From Candidatus Tityobacter terrigena (GTDB lineage Bacteria; Vulcanimicrobiota; Vulcanimicrobiia; Vulcanimicrobiales; Vulcanimicrobiaceae), in NCBI GenBank assembly GCA_003156715.1, contig PMHO01000019.1, positions 57,611 to 99,875 on the forward strand: a stretch of 42,265 bases of DNA, read 5' to 3'. The notes under the pieces were generated by a model. The model saw only the letters and a list, made by a program, of their open reading frames with translations. It ran no database searches and had not been told where the DNA came from. Made by a program: the position numbers and the translations under genes. How positions within the stretch are numbered: position 1 is the stretch's first letter; each line of letters begins with the position of its first letter. Below are positions 35,038 to 42,265 of this stretch, one piece after another.

Positions 35038-35925
35038 TCAGGACTGCGGGAGGCCGCTGCGACCCTCCGGTAGCCATACGGGTTTGGGGAACTTTAGCTT
35101 GTCGATCATTTCGTGCGTTGGGATCTTGACGTTGCGCACGAGTTTGAACCAGCCCAAGACTTTGATGATCGCGAAGGTCACGTCAAACTCGAACCAGCGC
35201 AGCCCGTGGCGTGCCGAGAACGGGAAGGCGTGATGGTTATTGTGCCAGCCTTCGCCGAAGGTGAAGATGGCGACCCACCAGTTGTTGGTTGAGCGGTCGC
35301 CGGTGCGGAACGTTTGATAACCCGCATTGTGCGAGGCGCTGTTGACGAGCCAGGTGCAGTGGTACGTGAAGACCAGCCGCGCGAAGATGCCCCATACCAC
35401 GAAGGACCATCCGCCGACTGCAAGGAGCACGAGCCCCAGGGCAACCTGCCACCAAAGGTTGGTTTTTTCGAGGAAGCGGTAGTAGGGGTGGTCGATGACG
35501 TCGCGTGCCCAGCGGGGCCGCTCCTCAACCGAGACGCGCGCGGCGTTACGCCGGAAGAGCCACTCGACGTGCGCCCAGGGCATACCCTTGTGCGAATCGT
35601 GCGGGTCGCCTTCTGCATCGGTGTGGGCGTGGTGAGCGCGGTGCTGCGCGACCCATTCGACCGGACCGCCCTGCAGCGCGAGCGTCCCTAAGGTTGCGAC
35701 GACGTATTCGAGCCAGCGCGGCATTGCAAGGCTGCGGTGCGTCAGGATGCGGTGGTAGCCGAGCGTGATCCCGAAGCCGGTGATCCAATAGAGCGCGACG
35801 GCTACGGCGACGGCCTGCCACGAGAAGAGCGCCGGGATCAATGCTCCCAGCGCTCCGAGATGAATGATGCTAAGGCCAATGGCGATCGGATAGTCGCGCT
35901 TGCCTTGAACGGGGTTCCTGGTCAT
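35038..35925 (-). CDS. Fatty acid (acyl-CoA type) desaturase
   Basis: A 295-residue membrane di-iron desaturase putting a double bond, probably delta-9, into fatty acyl chains. The three histidine boxes are present: GYHRILTHRS, QHRAHHAHTD and GEGWHNNHHAFPFSARHG. Four membrane segments are visible, in pairs around the first and third boxes. The product would adjust membrane fluidity. The ATG at 35925 has AAAGGACA upstream, and that ribosome site sits in a small hairpin (TGTCC-tttc-GGACA, 35931-35944). The gene follows rplT by 33 nt on the same strand, so it may be co-transcribed with the ribosomal operon. Confidence 0.92.
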   Translation of the reverse strand: MTRNPVQGKRDYPIAIGLSIIHLGALGALIPALFSWQAVAVAVALYWITGFGITLGYHRILTHRSLAMPRWLEYVVATLGTLALQGGPVEWVAQHRAHHAHTDAEGDPHDSHKGMPWAHVEWLFRRNAARVSVEERPRWARDVIDHPYYRFLEKTNLWWQVALGLVLLAVGGWSFVVWGIFARLVFTYHCTWLVNSASHNAGYQTFRTGDRSTNNWWVAIFTFGEGWHNNHHAFPFSARHGLRWFEFDVTFAIIKVLGWFKLVRNVKIPTHEMIDKLKFPKPVWLPEGRSGLPQS

Positions 35926-35958
35926 GCACTTGTCCTTTCGGACAGGAAGGTGGGAATC

Positions 35959-36342
35959 TTACGAAGCGACCTGCTCTGACGACGGGGCTTCGAGCTGGGC
36001 CTTGGCGACGGCAAGCAGCGAATCGAACGCCGCCCGGTCGCTGACCGCGAGGTCCGCCAGCGTCTTTCGATTGAGCATCACGCCGCTCTTCTTGAGACCG
36101 TCGATCAAGCGCGAGTAGGACAGTCCTTCGCGCCGCGCGGCCGCGTTGATGCGGGCGATCCAAAGCGAACGGAAGTCGCGCTTGCGGACGCGCCGGTCGC
36201 GATAGGCGTATGCGAGCGAATGCAGCAGCGCTTCGTTGGCGACTCGATAGTTGCGCCGCCGCGCCGCCCGAAAACCTTTGACGAGCTTCATCACCTTGCG
36301 GCGATGCTTGATCTTGTTGAGTCCGCGTTTAATGCGTGCCAT
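35959..36342 (-). CDS. rplT: 50S ribosomal protein L20
   Basis: A 127-residue L20, an early assembly protein of the large subunit. The opening [20 protein letters not shown], the segment [19 protein letters not shown], and [16 protein letters not shown] are all characteristic. The C-terminus is about ten residues longer than in E. coli ([10 protein letters not shown]). In Bacillus L20 represses its own operon through the infC leader; a comparable leader is present here. It starts 9 nt after rpmI. Confidence 0.97.
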   Translation of the reverse strand: MARIKRGLNKIKHRRKVMKLVKGFRAARRRNYRVANEALLHSLAYAYRDRRVRKRDFRSLWIARINAAARREGLSYSRLIDGLKKSGVMLNRKTLADLAVSDRAAFDSLLAVAKAQLEAPSSEQVAS

Positions 36343-36351
36343 GGGGCGCTC

Positions 36352-36558
36352 CTACAGCAGGTATGGAATCTGCGGCGCGAAGCGCTTCAGATCGCCGATG
36401 AAGACGGGTTGGTCTTTGCGGAACTTCCGCTTGCGTTTACGGGGCTTCTTGCTGAGGATGTGACCGCAGCCGCTAAACTGGTGTCGGTGTGTGACCTTCC
36501 CGTTCGCGCTGACCTTCACGCGCTTGGCGGTCCCTCGATGCGTCCTGATCTTTGGCAC
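36352..36558 (-). CDS. rpmI: 50S ribosomal protein L35
   Basis: A 68-residue L35: PKIRTHRGTAKRVKVSANGK, the stretch HILSKKPRKRKRKFRK, and the end FAPQIPYLL are family marks. The start is GTG 36558 with AAGGAG nine bases upstream. The frame is open further upstream, but an L35 does not extend there. Its first 86 bases lie inside the 3' part of infC, read in another frame, so translation of the two is likely coupled. Confidence 0.95.
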   Translation of the reverse strand: MPKIRTHRGTAKRVKVSANGKVTHRHQFSGCGHILSKKPRKRKRKFRKDQPVFIGDLKRFAPQIPYLL

Positions 36559-37147
36559 TGGTGTCGACTCCTTGGCGTGCTGCCTCCGGAGCACGCTCCG
36601 GAACCGGGTGGGGGGTAAATTTTGGCGGTCCGGCCGGTACCGCCCGCGGCGCAAGAATCATGAACATGTTCTTGCCTTCGAGTTTGGCTTCGCGCTCGAC
36701 CGTCGCGATCGGCGCCATGTCGGCGGCCATGCGATCCAGCAAGCGCTTTCCGAAGCTCGTGTAGGTAATCTCACGGCCTCGAAACATGATCGTTACCTTG
36801 ACTTTGCCGCCATCTAAGAGGAGGCGCTCGGCCATGCGAGCTTTGGTTTCGTAGTCGTGGGTTTCGATCTTGGGCCGAAGCTTAACTTCCTTAAGTTCCC
36901 AATTCCTTTGCTTCTTGCGCGCGTCTTTGTCCTTTTTCGACTGCTCGTATTTCAAACGCCCGTAGTCGCTGATGCGACAGACCGGAGGCACCGCGGTCGG
37001 GGAGACCTCGATGAGGTCCAGCCCTTTTTGGCGCGCCAGCGCCAGTGCGTTCTCGGTCGGCATGACGCCCAGTTGCGTGCCCTCGTCGTCGATCACGCGA
37101 ACCTGGCGGATCCGTATTTGGTCGTTTATGCGTAGCGGTCGTGCTAT
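36473..37147 (-). CDS. infC: Translation initiation factor IF-3, ATA start
   Basis: IF-3 keeps 30S subunits free and rejects wrong start codons. The N-domain (RINDQIRIRQVRVIDDEGTQ, then LIEVSPTAVPPVCRISDYGR), the linker rich in Lys, and the C-domain (VKLRPKIETHDYETKARMAE, then EREAKLEGKNMFMILAPR) are all present. The start is placed at ATA 37147: AAGGAG (37159-37154) lies 6 nt upstream and the protein then begins IARPLRINDQI, the normal IF-3 N-terminus. An ATG at 37252 would add 35 residues encoded by the leader hairpins. IF-3 genes are known for rare starts (AUU in E. coli), used for autoregulation. The C-terminus carries an unusual polar tail of roughly 45 residues that overlaps rpmI. Confidence 0.93.
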   Translation of the reverse strand: MARPLRINDQIRIRQVRVIDDEGTQLGVMPTENALALARQKGLDLIEVSPTAVPPVCRISDYGRLKYEQSKKDKDARKKQRNWELKEVKLRPKIETHDYETKARMAERLLLDGGKVKVTIMFRGREITYTSFGKRLLDRMAADMAPIATVEREAKLEGKNMFMILAPRAVPAGPPKFTPHPVPERAPEAARQGVDTSAKDQDASRDRQAREGQREREGHTPTPV

Positions 37148-37169
37148 TGGAAACTCCTTGACGGCGAAC

Positions 37170-37198
37170 AAAAAAGGCGGACGCCCAAGCGTGCCACC
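37170..37198 (-). terminator. Intrinsic terminator (attenuator) in the infC leader
   Basis: On the minus strand GGTGG-c-ACGC-TTGG-GCGT-CCGCC folds into a nine-pair stem with a one-base bulge and a TTGG loop (37198-37176), followed directly by six T (37175-37170). This complete terminator lies before the infC ribosome site, so it would stop transcription ahead of infC unless prevented. Confidence 0.75.
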
Positions 37199-37208
37199 TC
37201 GACGAGGT
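37196..37208 (-). promoter_or_regulatory. Competing anti-terminator hairpin in the infC leader
   Basis: ACCTC-GTC-GAGGT forms a 5-bp stem just upstream of the terminator. It shares the bases 37196-37198 with the terminator's 5' arm, so the two folds exclude each other. L20 binding to such a leader controls the same operon in Bacillus subtilis; a comparable switch is inferred here. Confidence 0.5.
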
Positions 37209-37292
37209 CTACCGGCGACCTCCGACAGTGCGACCGGATCGCCCGAAGGCATCCGGTGAGGACCGGTTTTCCGGCCCTGCTTCGGCTCACGT

Positions 37293-37322
37293 ATGGTAGC
37301 AGGAACGCACCACGGCCGTCAA
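37293..37322 (-). promoter_or_regulatory. Promoter of the infC-rpmI-rplT operon
   Basis: TTGACG (37322-37317) and TACCAT (37298-37293) on the minus strand are separated by 18 nt. Five of six and four of six bases match the sigma-70 consensus. The predicted start near 37286 gives a leader of about 140 nt that carries the two competing hairpins. The rest of the gap up to the lipoprotein gene (37323-37470) shows nothing else. Confidence 0.6.
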
Positions 37323-37481
37323 CGCTCGCTTGCCCGCCCTAAGGCTCGTTTGCTCGCCTCTAAGTCGCAGGCGCTCAAAGGGGTGACGCACTTGCGACAA
37401 TAATCCGGGCGCAAACGATTCTCCGGATCGTCTTTGGTGTTCCATACCAGCCGGCGGGCGCGGCGCCGGAAGGAGGCTCGG

Positions 37482-38231
37482 TTGAACAAGCGACTGCTCG
37501 GTGCCGTCGTGGCCTGTCTTGCGCTTTTGACGGCTGCCTGCAATACCGGCGGCGGCATCGTGATCCCCGAATCGAGTCCGAAACCGAAGCCGACCGTGGT
37601 CCCCACGCCGACGCCGGTCGCCACGCCGACCCCCGTCGCCACGCCGACGCCCATCGTGACGCCGACGCCGTTCCATACGCCGACGCCCATTCCGTCGATG
37701 ACCGCGACGCCGACCAGTGCGCCTTCCACGACGCCGACCCCGACGCCGACCTACACCCAGCTCTCGATGACCTACACGCTGACCTCGAGCGGCGAGAAGA
37801 TCACCTTCCCGCCGGACGGCGACGCGACGGGCTCCTCCAACGTCCCGCCGATCACGACGCCGACGGTGACGCTGACGCTCGTCGAGAGCAATAAGCCAAT
37901 CTCGGGCGCGTCTTCGTCTTCACAATGCTCGGCGCCGGTATTCTGGTACTCGACGCTGGAAATCAACGGTCCCGTGAGCCAGGCGACGACCTTTACGAGC
38001 AGCGACATCCCGCTGACCTTCAGCTCGCCATCGCTGATAACGTCGGGTCACAAGTACGGCCTTTGCGTCATCTCGCTCGGCATCGTCATTCAGGACGATT
38101 TCAACAAGTCGCCGGGGCCGCCGGTCTCGCCAAGCGGCGACACGGCGGACTTGACGCTGGTGATCCCGTCGTTCTTAACGAACTCGTTCCCCAACAACCA
38201 AGTCGCAAGCGTGTTCTTCGAAGTAGAGTAA
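37482..38231 (+). CDS. Lipoprotein with Pro/Thr repeat linker, unknown function
   Basis: A 249-residue secreted protein. The N-terminus [20 protein letters not shown] is a lipoprotein signal with the lipobox cysteine at residue 20. A proline-rich, threonine-rich linker follows ([20 protein letters not shown] and onward), then a beta-rich domain of about 150 residues with two cysteines that could form a disulfide ([10 protein letters not shown] and YGLCVISLG). I recognise no enzyme family. The linker would hold the domain away from the membrane. TTG 37482 is chosen as start because AAGGAGG lies 5 nt upstream and the signal peptide begins there. Confidence 0.75.
   Translation: MNKRLLGAVVACLALLTAACNTGGGIVIPESSPKPKPTVVPTPTPVATPTPVATPTPIVTPTPFHTPTPIPSMTATPTSAPSTTPTPTPTYTQLSMTYTLTSSGEKITFPPDGDATGSSNVPPITTPTVTLTLVESNKPISGASSSSQCSAPVFWYSTLEINGPVSQATTFTSSDIPLTFSSPSLITSGHKYGLCVISLGIVIQDDFNKSPGPPVSPSGDTADLTLVIPSFLTNSFPNNQVASVFFEVE
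37605..37694 (+). repeat. Five tandem 18-bp repeats in the lipoprotein linker
   Basis: Units begin at 37605, 37623, 37641, 37659 and 37677. Each reads ACGCCGACSCC plus seven less fixed bases and encodes Thr-Pro-Thr-Pro and two variable residues. Such in-frame repeats can change copy number by slippage, altering linker length without frameshift. Confidence 0.85.
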
Positions 38232-38246
38232 CGCGCATCAGAGCGC

Positions 38247-38277
38247 AAGGCCCTGCGCCGCTCACGCGTAGGGCCTT
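38247..38277. terminator. Bidirectional terminator-like hairpin between convergent genes
   Basis: AAGGCCCTGCGC (38247-38258) pairs with GCGTAGGGCCTT (38266-38277) across a 7-nt loop, twelve pairs with a single G-T. It lies between the lipoprotein stop and the end of the tricorn gene on the other strand. T-tracts are short on both sides. Confidence 0.65.
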
Positions 38278-38290
38278 CCCGTGCGTCGAG

Positions 38291-41200
38291 CTAGCGGACG
38301 GCCGGGGTTAGCGTCGTGGGAATCGTCAGCATGGGCGCAGGCTCGAAGTGCGGCCGGCCGTTGGTTGACGCCGAGCGCAGCTGAGCGACGAGGTCGAGGG
38401 CTTTCTGCATTTGCGGATCGACCCCGGCGCGTGCGTCGTGCGGCGCGATGTCGACGTCGTAGTCGGGATCCGTGCCGTAGTTCTCGACCTTCCAGCCGAC
38501 GTCGACGAACCAGAACGAAAACTCGGGCTGGGTCGTGATCGTGCCGTCGACCAGGCGATGGTAGGGATTGATGCCGATCACGCCGCCCCACGTGCGCTTG
38601 CCGATCAGCGGTCCGAGCTTGTAGAGCTTGAAGCAGTGGCTGAAGATGTCGCCGTCGCTTCCGGCAAACTGATTGGTGAGCGCGACGATCGGACCGGCGA
38701 CCGATTCGGGCGGGTACGGAACCGGCGGACCGTAGCGCGACACGTCGTAGCCGACGCGTTTGCGCGCCAGCTTCTCTAGCAGGAGCGGCGAGACGTGTCC
38801 GCCGCGGTTGTAGCGCACGTCGACGATCAGCGCCTCGCGATTGAATTCAGACAAGAAGCCGCGATGAAACTCGGAAAAGCCCCACGGCCCCATATCGGGG
38901 ATGTGGAGGTAGCCGACTTTGCCTTGCGTTTGCGCGTGGACGTACGCGCGATTGGCTTCTACCCATCCGCGGTAGCGGAGCATTCGCTCGTTGCGCAGCG
39001 CCTTGACGATCACGCGCCGGCGATCGCGCTTGCCGGAAGCGATCAGCAGCGGCACCTCGCGGCCGGCCGTGTTGACGAGCAACTCGCCGGGCTCGACGGC
39101 CTTGGTGACCGTGCGCCCTCCCACCGCGAGGATGACGTCACCTTCGCGGATGTCGAGGCCCGGTTCGGCGAGCGGTGAGTCGACGTCGCGGTTCCATGAA
39201 TCGCCGCGGTAGATCTTGACGATACGGTAACCGCCCGCGTCGCCGTCCCAGGTGAGATCGGCTCCGAGAAACCCGCGCCGGTACTGCGGCGGTTGACGGT
39301 GGTCGCCCCCGATCTCATACGCGTGCGAAGTACCGAGTTCGCCGAACATTTCCCACAACAGGTCGGAAAGCTCGCCGCGCGTGCGCACGAGCGGCAACAG
39401 CTTGGCGTAGCGAACCCGGACGAGATCCCAGTCGACGCCGGACATCTTCTCGTCCCAGAACTGCTCGCTTTGCATGCGCCACGCTTCTTCGTACATCTGC
39501 GCCCACTCGTCGCGTGGTTCGACCGGAACGCTCGCGCGCGTCAAATCGAGCCAGCCGCTGCGCCGGCCGGGCTGATCGAGCTGCGGCTTCGTCTCGTCTT
39601 CGGGGAACTCGGGGAGGTCGAGCAGCGCGTCGATCGCCCGCATCCGATGGCCCGACGTGTAGATCAGGGTGCGGTGGTCGTTCGCCAGACGAATGTCGCC
39701 GACGTCGGTTTGGACGTTGACCAGACGCTGTTGTTCGAAGTCGTATGCAAGCAGCGTCCCCGGTTCGTCCTCTTCATCTTCCCACGATTTGCCTTCGGGT
39801 TTGAGGCCTTTGACGGGAAAGCGCGTGAACAGGACACGCCCGCGCGCCGCGACGATCTCGCCGTAATTGCCTTCTTCAACCGGAAACCCGAGGACGCGGC
39901 CGGTGATGCCTTCGAAATCGATCTCGACGCGAACGGGCTTGTCGTTCTTTTTGTCTTCGGCGTCGTCGTCACGGCGGTCTTTGTGCAGCGGCGCGGGCTT
40001 CGCCACGAACGGCGAGGGCACGTCGGCCCGCAGCGTTACGACGAACGGGCGTGATGACGAAGGGAAGCTCAGATCGAACTGCAGTGAGTCGTACACCGGA
40101 TTGAAGTCGCGCGTCGAGATGAAGTATAGATACTGCCCTTGCGGATCCCAGGCGGGGCAGCAATCGACGCGCAGCAGCGGGGTCGCGTCCGCAACTGCGC
40201 CGGATTTCACCTTCGCGATGCGGATGATCGAGGTGTCGGCGGTCGGCACGCCGCCTGCTTCTTGCTGCGCGGAGCAGGCGTAGGCGAGCCAGCGCCCATC
40301 GGGCGAAAAAGCGATGTCGCGAATGTGCGCGGTCGGACTCTTGTCGATGGTTCGAACGCGCCGGCTCTCAAGGTCGATCAAGAGCAACTCGTAGCGGTGG
40401 TTCGCAATCGCGACGATGTCGGCGGTCGGCGAGGCGGCAAGCTCGGTTACGCGACCGATGTCGTCGCCGGTTGCGATGAGCGCCGAATCGTCGCCCAGAG
40501 CGCTGCGAACCTCGAGATGCTCGACGCCGCCCTCATCGCTGACGCACACGAAGCGTTTGGAGTCGTGCAGCCATTCGGCCGCGCGGCGGCGCACGCGGCT
40601 GCTCTCGCCGTGTTCGACGACGGCCTCTTCCCAAAGCGGCATCGCAAACGCACGGCCGCGCGCGACGACCGCGAGCGACGTGCCGTCGGGGCTCGGCGCG
40701 AAATGTTCCAAGTTATCGGCCAGTTCGACGAAACGGCGCACGGTCTGCGGTGCGCTCGAGAGCGTTTCGGCCTCGATCCGCGCGACCGTGTCGGCTGCGA
40801 CGTCGAGCAGAAACAACTGGGCGCCCGCCGTGTAGGCGATCCGCTTCCCGTCGCTCGACGGGAAGCGGACGAAGTATTCGGTCTCGTGGGTGTGCCGGCG
40901 TAAGTCGCTTCCGTCGGGCAACACCGAATAGATGTTGCCGATGCCTTCGTGGTCGGACAGAAAGGCGATGCGCTCGCCGACCCACATCGGCCACACGAGA
41001 TTCCCGGGTAGCGAGATGAGGCGATTGAAGATGCCGGTGTTGTCCTTGTCGACCCACAGGTCACCGGCCGTGCCGCCGCGATACCGCTTCCAGCGCGCCG
41101 GGTCGTCGTTATTGCGGCCGATGACGAAGCGGCCGTCGGCGGCTACCGAGAGGGAACGCATCCCGCCCAGACGCAGCGGCTCGGGCGCCCCGCCGTCCTG

Positions 41201-41566
41201 CCGAACCGCGAATCCCTGCATCTCTCGCACGAACGGCGAGGCTGCGTCGGAGGTAAAATAGATCGAGCGGCCATCCGGCGACCAGCCCGAGATCGTGCAC
41301 ACTTCGGAGCCGAGCGCGGTGAGCCGGCGCGCTTCACCGCCGGCTGCCGGCATCAGGTAGACTTCGGGTTGTCCTTCTTCGCGCCCGACGAAGGCGATCG
41401 ACTCGCCGTCGGGGGAAAGACGCGGCGTCGTAATTTCGCCCGCCGAGGCGGTCAAGCGCCGCGCCACGCCGCCGGACGTGGACGTCGACCATAAGTCGTC
41501 TTCGCATACAAAAACAAGCAAGTCGCGCGCGACCGTCGCGTAACGGTAGTATCCGAGCTGAGCCAT
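38291..41566 (-). CDS. Tricorn-type protease
   Basis: A 1091-residue serine protease of the tricorn family, a very large cytosolic enzyme that trims peptides released by other proteases. An N-terminal beta-propeller (repeats such as LSPDGESIAFVGR, WSPDGRSIYFTSD, FSPDGRWLAYACS) runs to about residue 680. The catalytic part then begins, with H748 in GTSHAYEIGG and a PDZ domain (GLDIREGDVILAVGGRTVT). The nucleophile S970 is in NQFAGSDGDIFSH. In Thermoplasma tricorn the pair is H746/S965, so spacing agrees. A charged insert (HKDRRDDDAEDKKNDKPV) lies between the propellers. No signal peptide is seen. ATG 41566 is chosen although no ribosome site precedes it. It is divergent from the MeaB gene. Confidence 0.93.
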   Translation of the reverse strand: MAQLGYYRYATVARDLLVFVCEDDLWSTSTSGGVARRLTASAGEITTPRLSPDGESIAFVGREEGQPEVYLMPAAGGEARRLTALGSEVCTISGWSPDGRSIYFTSDAASPFVREMQGFAVRQDGGAPEPLRLGGMRSLSVAADGRFVIGRNNDDPARWKRYRGGTAGDLWVDKDNTGIFNRLISLPGNLVWPMWVGERIAFLSDHEGIGNIYSVLPDGSDLRRHTHETEYFVRFPSSDGKRIAYTAGAQLFLLDVAADTVARIEAETLSSAPQTVRRFVELADNLEHFAPSPDGTSLAVVARGRAFAMPLWEEAVVEHGESSRVRRRAAEWLHDSKRFVCVSDEGGVEHLEVRSALGDDSALIATGDDIGRVTELAASPTADIVAIANHRYELLLIDLESRRVRTIDKSPTAHIRDIAFSPDGRWLAYACSAQQEAGGVPTADTSIIRIAKVKSGAVADATPLLRVDCCPAWDPQGQYLYFISTRDFNPVYDSLQFDLSFPSSSRPFVVTLRADVPSPFVAKPAPLHKDRRDDDAEDKKNDKPVRVEIDFEGITGRVLGFPVEEGNYGEIVAARGRVLFTRFPVKGLKPEGKSWEDEEDEPGTLLAYDFEQQRLVNVQTDVGDIRLANDHRTLIYTSGHRMRAIDALLDLPEFPEDETKPQLDQPGRRSGWLDLTRASVPVEPRDEWAQMYEEAWRMQSEQFWDEKMSGVDWDLVRVRYAKLLPLVRTRGELSDLLWEMFGELGTSHAYEIGGDHRQPPQYRRGFLGADLTWDGDAGGYRIVKIYRGDSWNRDVDSPLAEPGLDIREGDVILAVGGRTVTKAVEPGELLVNTAGREVPLLIASGKRDRRRVIVKALRNERMLRYRGWVEANRAYVHAQTQGKVGYLHIPDMGPWGFSEFHRGFLSEFNREALIVDVRYNRGGHVSPLLLEKLARKRVGYDVSRYGPPVPYPPESVAGPIVALTNQFAGSDGDIFSHCFKLYKLGPLIGKRTWGGVIGINPYHRLVDGTITTQPEFSFWFVDVGWKVENYGTDPDYDVDIAPHDARAGVDPQMQKALDLVAQLRSASTNGRPHFEPAPMLTIPTTLTPAVR

Positions 41567-41618
41567 GTGTGCGACATTGGCGACCGCAGCGCAGGGTTCC
41601 CGGGAGAGAGAAATGCCC

Positions 41619-41651
41619 GTTCCGGCCGTGCGCAAAGAGTATGGCCGGAAC
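41619..41651. promoter_or_regulatory. Perfect inverted repeat between tricorn and meaB
   Basis: GTTCCGGCC (41619-41627) and GGCCGGAAC (41643-41651) are exact complements separated by 15 nt. They lie in the 105-nt divergent region, just before the meaB ribosome site. The centre-to-centre distance of 24 nt would suit a dimeric regulator; an RNA hairpin is the alternative. Confidence 0.45.
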
Positions 41652-41671
41652 GCTGCGCGAAGGGCGGCGCG

Positions 41672-42265
41672 ATGACGGAGCTCGATTCCCAGATTATCGC
41701 CCAGTTCGAAGCCGGCGTCCCCCGGGCTCTGGCGCGTGCCATCTCGCGGGCCGAATCGGGTTCGGGCGCCGATCTCATGCACGCCGTCTTTTCACGCACG
41801 GGCCGCGCGACGACGATCGGGTTGACCGGTCCGCCCGGGGTCGGGAAGTCGACCTTGTGTTCCGCGTTGGTTCGCGTCGCGCGCAGCGAAGGAAAATCGG
41901 TCGGCGTAATCTCGGTCGACCCGAGCTCGCCGTTCTCGCACGGTGCGATTCTGGGCGACCGCATTCGTCTGGCGGAGCACTTCACCGACCCCAACGTCTT
42001 CATTCGTTCGATGGCCAGCCGCGGGCATCTGGGCGGGCTTGCCGGAGCGACCGGCGACGCGGCTGCCTTCATGGATGCGTTCGGGCTGAACGTCGTCGTC
42101 ATCGAGACGGTCGGCGTCGGCCAGTCCGAGATCGAAATCGCCGAACTCGCCGACACGACAATCGTCGCACTTCAGCCCGGCAGCGGCGACTCGGTGCAGT
42201 TGCTCAAGGCCGGCATTCTCGAGGTTGCCGACATCTTCGTCGTCAACAAGGCCGACCATCCGATG
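41672..42265 (+). CDS. meaB: MeaB/ArgK-family GTPase, 5' part (continues past window)
   Basis: The first 198 codons of a G3E-type GTPase that loads and protects adenosylcobalamin-dependent methylmalonyl-CoA mutase or a related mutase. Seen are an N-terminal helical arm (IAQFEAGVPRALARAISRAE), the P-loop GPPGVGKST at residues 53-61, VISVDPSSPFSHGAILGDRI, MASRGHLGGLAGAT with its conserved Arg-Gly, VVIETVGVGQSEIEIA (Walker B) and the start of the base-recognition motif VVNKAD. Hydrolysis of GTP gates cofactor delivery. AAGGG lies 7 nt before ATG 41672. The frame is open to the window edge, so the C-terminus and any mutase gene next to it are not visible. Confidence 0.93.
   Translation, partial: MTELDSQIIAQFEAGVPRALARAISRAESGSGADLMHAVFSRTGRATTIGLTGPPGVGKSTLCSALVRVARSEGKSVGVISVDPSSPFSHGAILGDRIRLAEHFTDPNVFIRSMASRGHLGGLAGATGDAAAFMDAFGLNVVVIETVGVGQSEIEIAELADTTIVALQPGSGDSVQLLKAGILEVADIFVVNKADHPM

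Noticed and set aside
37319-37729. Minus-strand open frame with a CxxC motif (YCRKCVTPLS)
   Set aside because: Most of it is the complement of the lipoprotein and its repeats. The CxxC part lies in non-coding leader and has no ribosome site or homologue I recognise.

Overview
This is a gene-dense, high-GC bacterial chromosome segment with housekeeping and catabolic operons. I saw no insertion sequence, CRISPR array, rRNA or tRNA. Several features point to a lineage on the Terrabacteria side of the tree, perhaps one of the uncultured high-GC phyla such as Eremiobacterota. They are a CIRCE-like heat-shock operator, a YqzL-like mini-protein, the order SpoU methylase-pheS-pheT-cvpA familiar from Firmicutes, an infC-rpmI-rplT operon with a leader attenuator, and a proline/threonine-repeat lipoprotein. 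The placement is inference; no marker here fixes the phylum.

Layout. 1-2.6 kb: 3' part of groL with a terminator, then a class III aminotransferase. 2.7-4.8 kb: an isolated NleD-like (M91) zinc peptidase convergent with a GT-C membrane glycosyltransferase. 4.9-8.2 kb: a tight trio of circularly permuted ATP-grasp, alpha-E and transglutaminase-like proteins. 8.25-11.2 kb: hsp20-lon behind a half-degenerate CIRCE element. 11.2-13.4 kb: a FUSC-family membrane protein. 13.4-19.0 kb (minus): five genes coupled by 1-4 base overlaps, encoding a two-domain flavoprotein of the 2-aminobenzoyl-CoA monooxygenase/reductase type, MarR, crotonase, aryl-CoA ligase and RidA. Divergent from it, 19.3-24.0 kb, is a complete livHMKGF-type ABC importer. 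Together they look like an uptake and CoA-dependent aerobic degradation module for anthranilate or a related aromatic acid. A consensus-like promoter and a MarR-type palindrome lie between the two arms.

24.0-25.1 kb: selD, which is itself a selenoprotein. An in-frame TGA sits at the position of the catalytic Cys/Sec, so plain ORF calling cuts off 30 N-terminal residues. 25.1-26.8 kb: a class V aminotransferase and a VOC protein. 26.8-32.3 kb (minus): SpoU methylase, a 33-codon YqzL-like ORF in a leader with an attenuator-like hairpin, pheS without any canonical start codon, pheT, cvpA and a thioesterase. 32.4-35.0 kb: membrane protein, RelA/MESH1-like HD hydrolase, Nudix hydrolase and a DmlA-type dehydrogenase in an overlapping operon. 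35.0-37.3 kb (minus): infC (ATA start), rpmI, rplT and a fatty-acid desaturase, with a promoter and competing hairpins ahead of infC. 37.5-42.3 kb: repeat lipoprotein, tricorn-type protease and the 5' part of a MeaB GTPase.

The most notable points are the UGA-containing selD, the non-canonical starts of pheS and infC together with their hairpin leaders, the anthranilate-type operon with its visible control region, and the solitary M91 peptidase.
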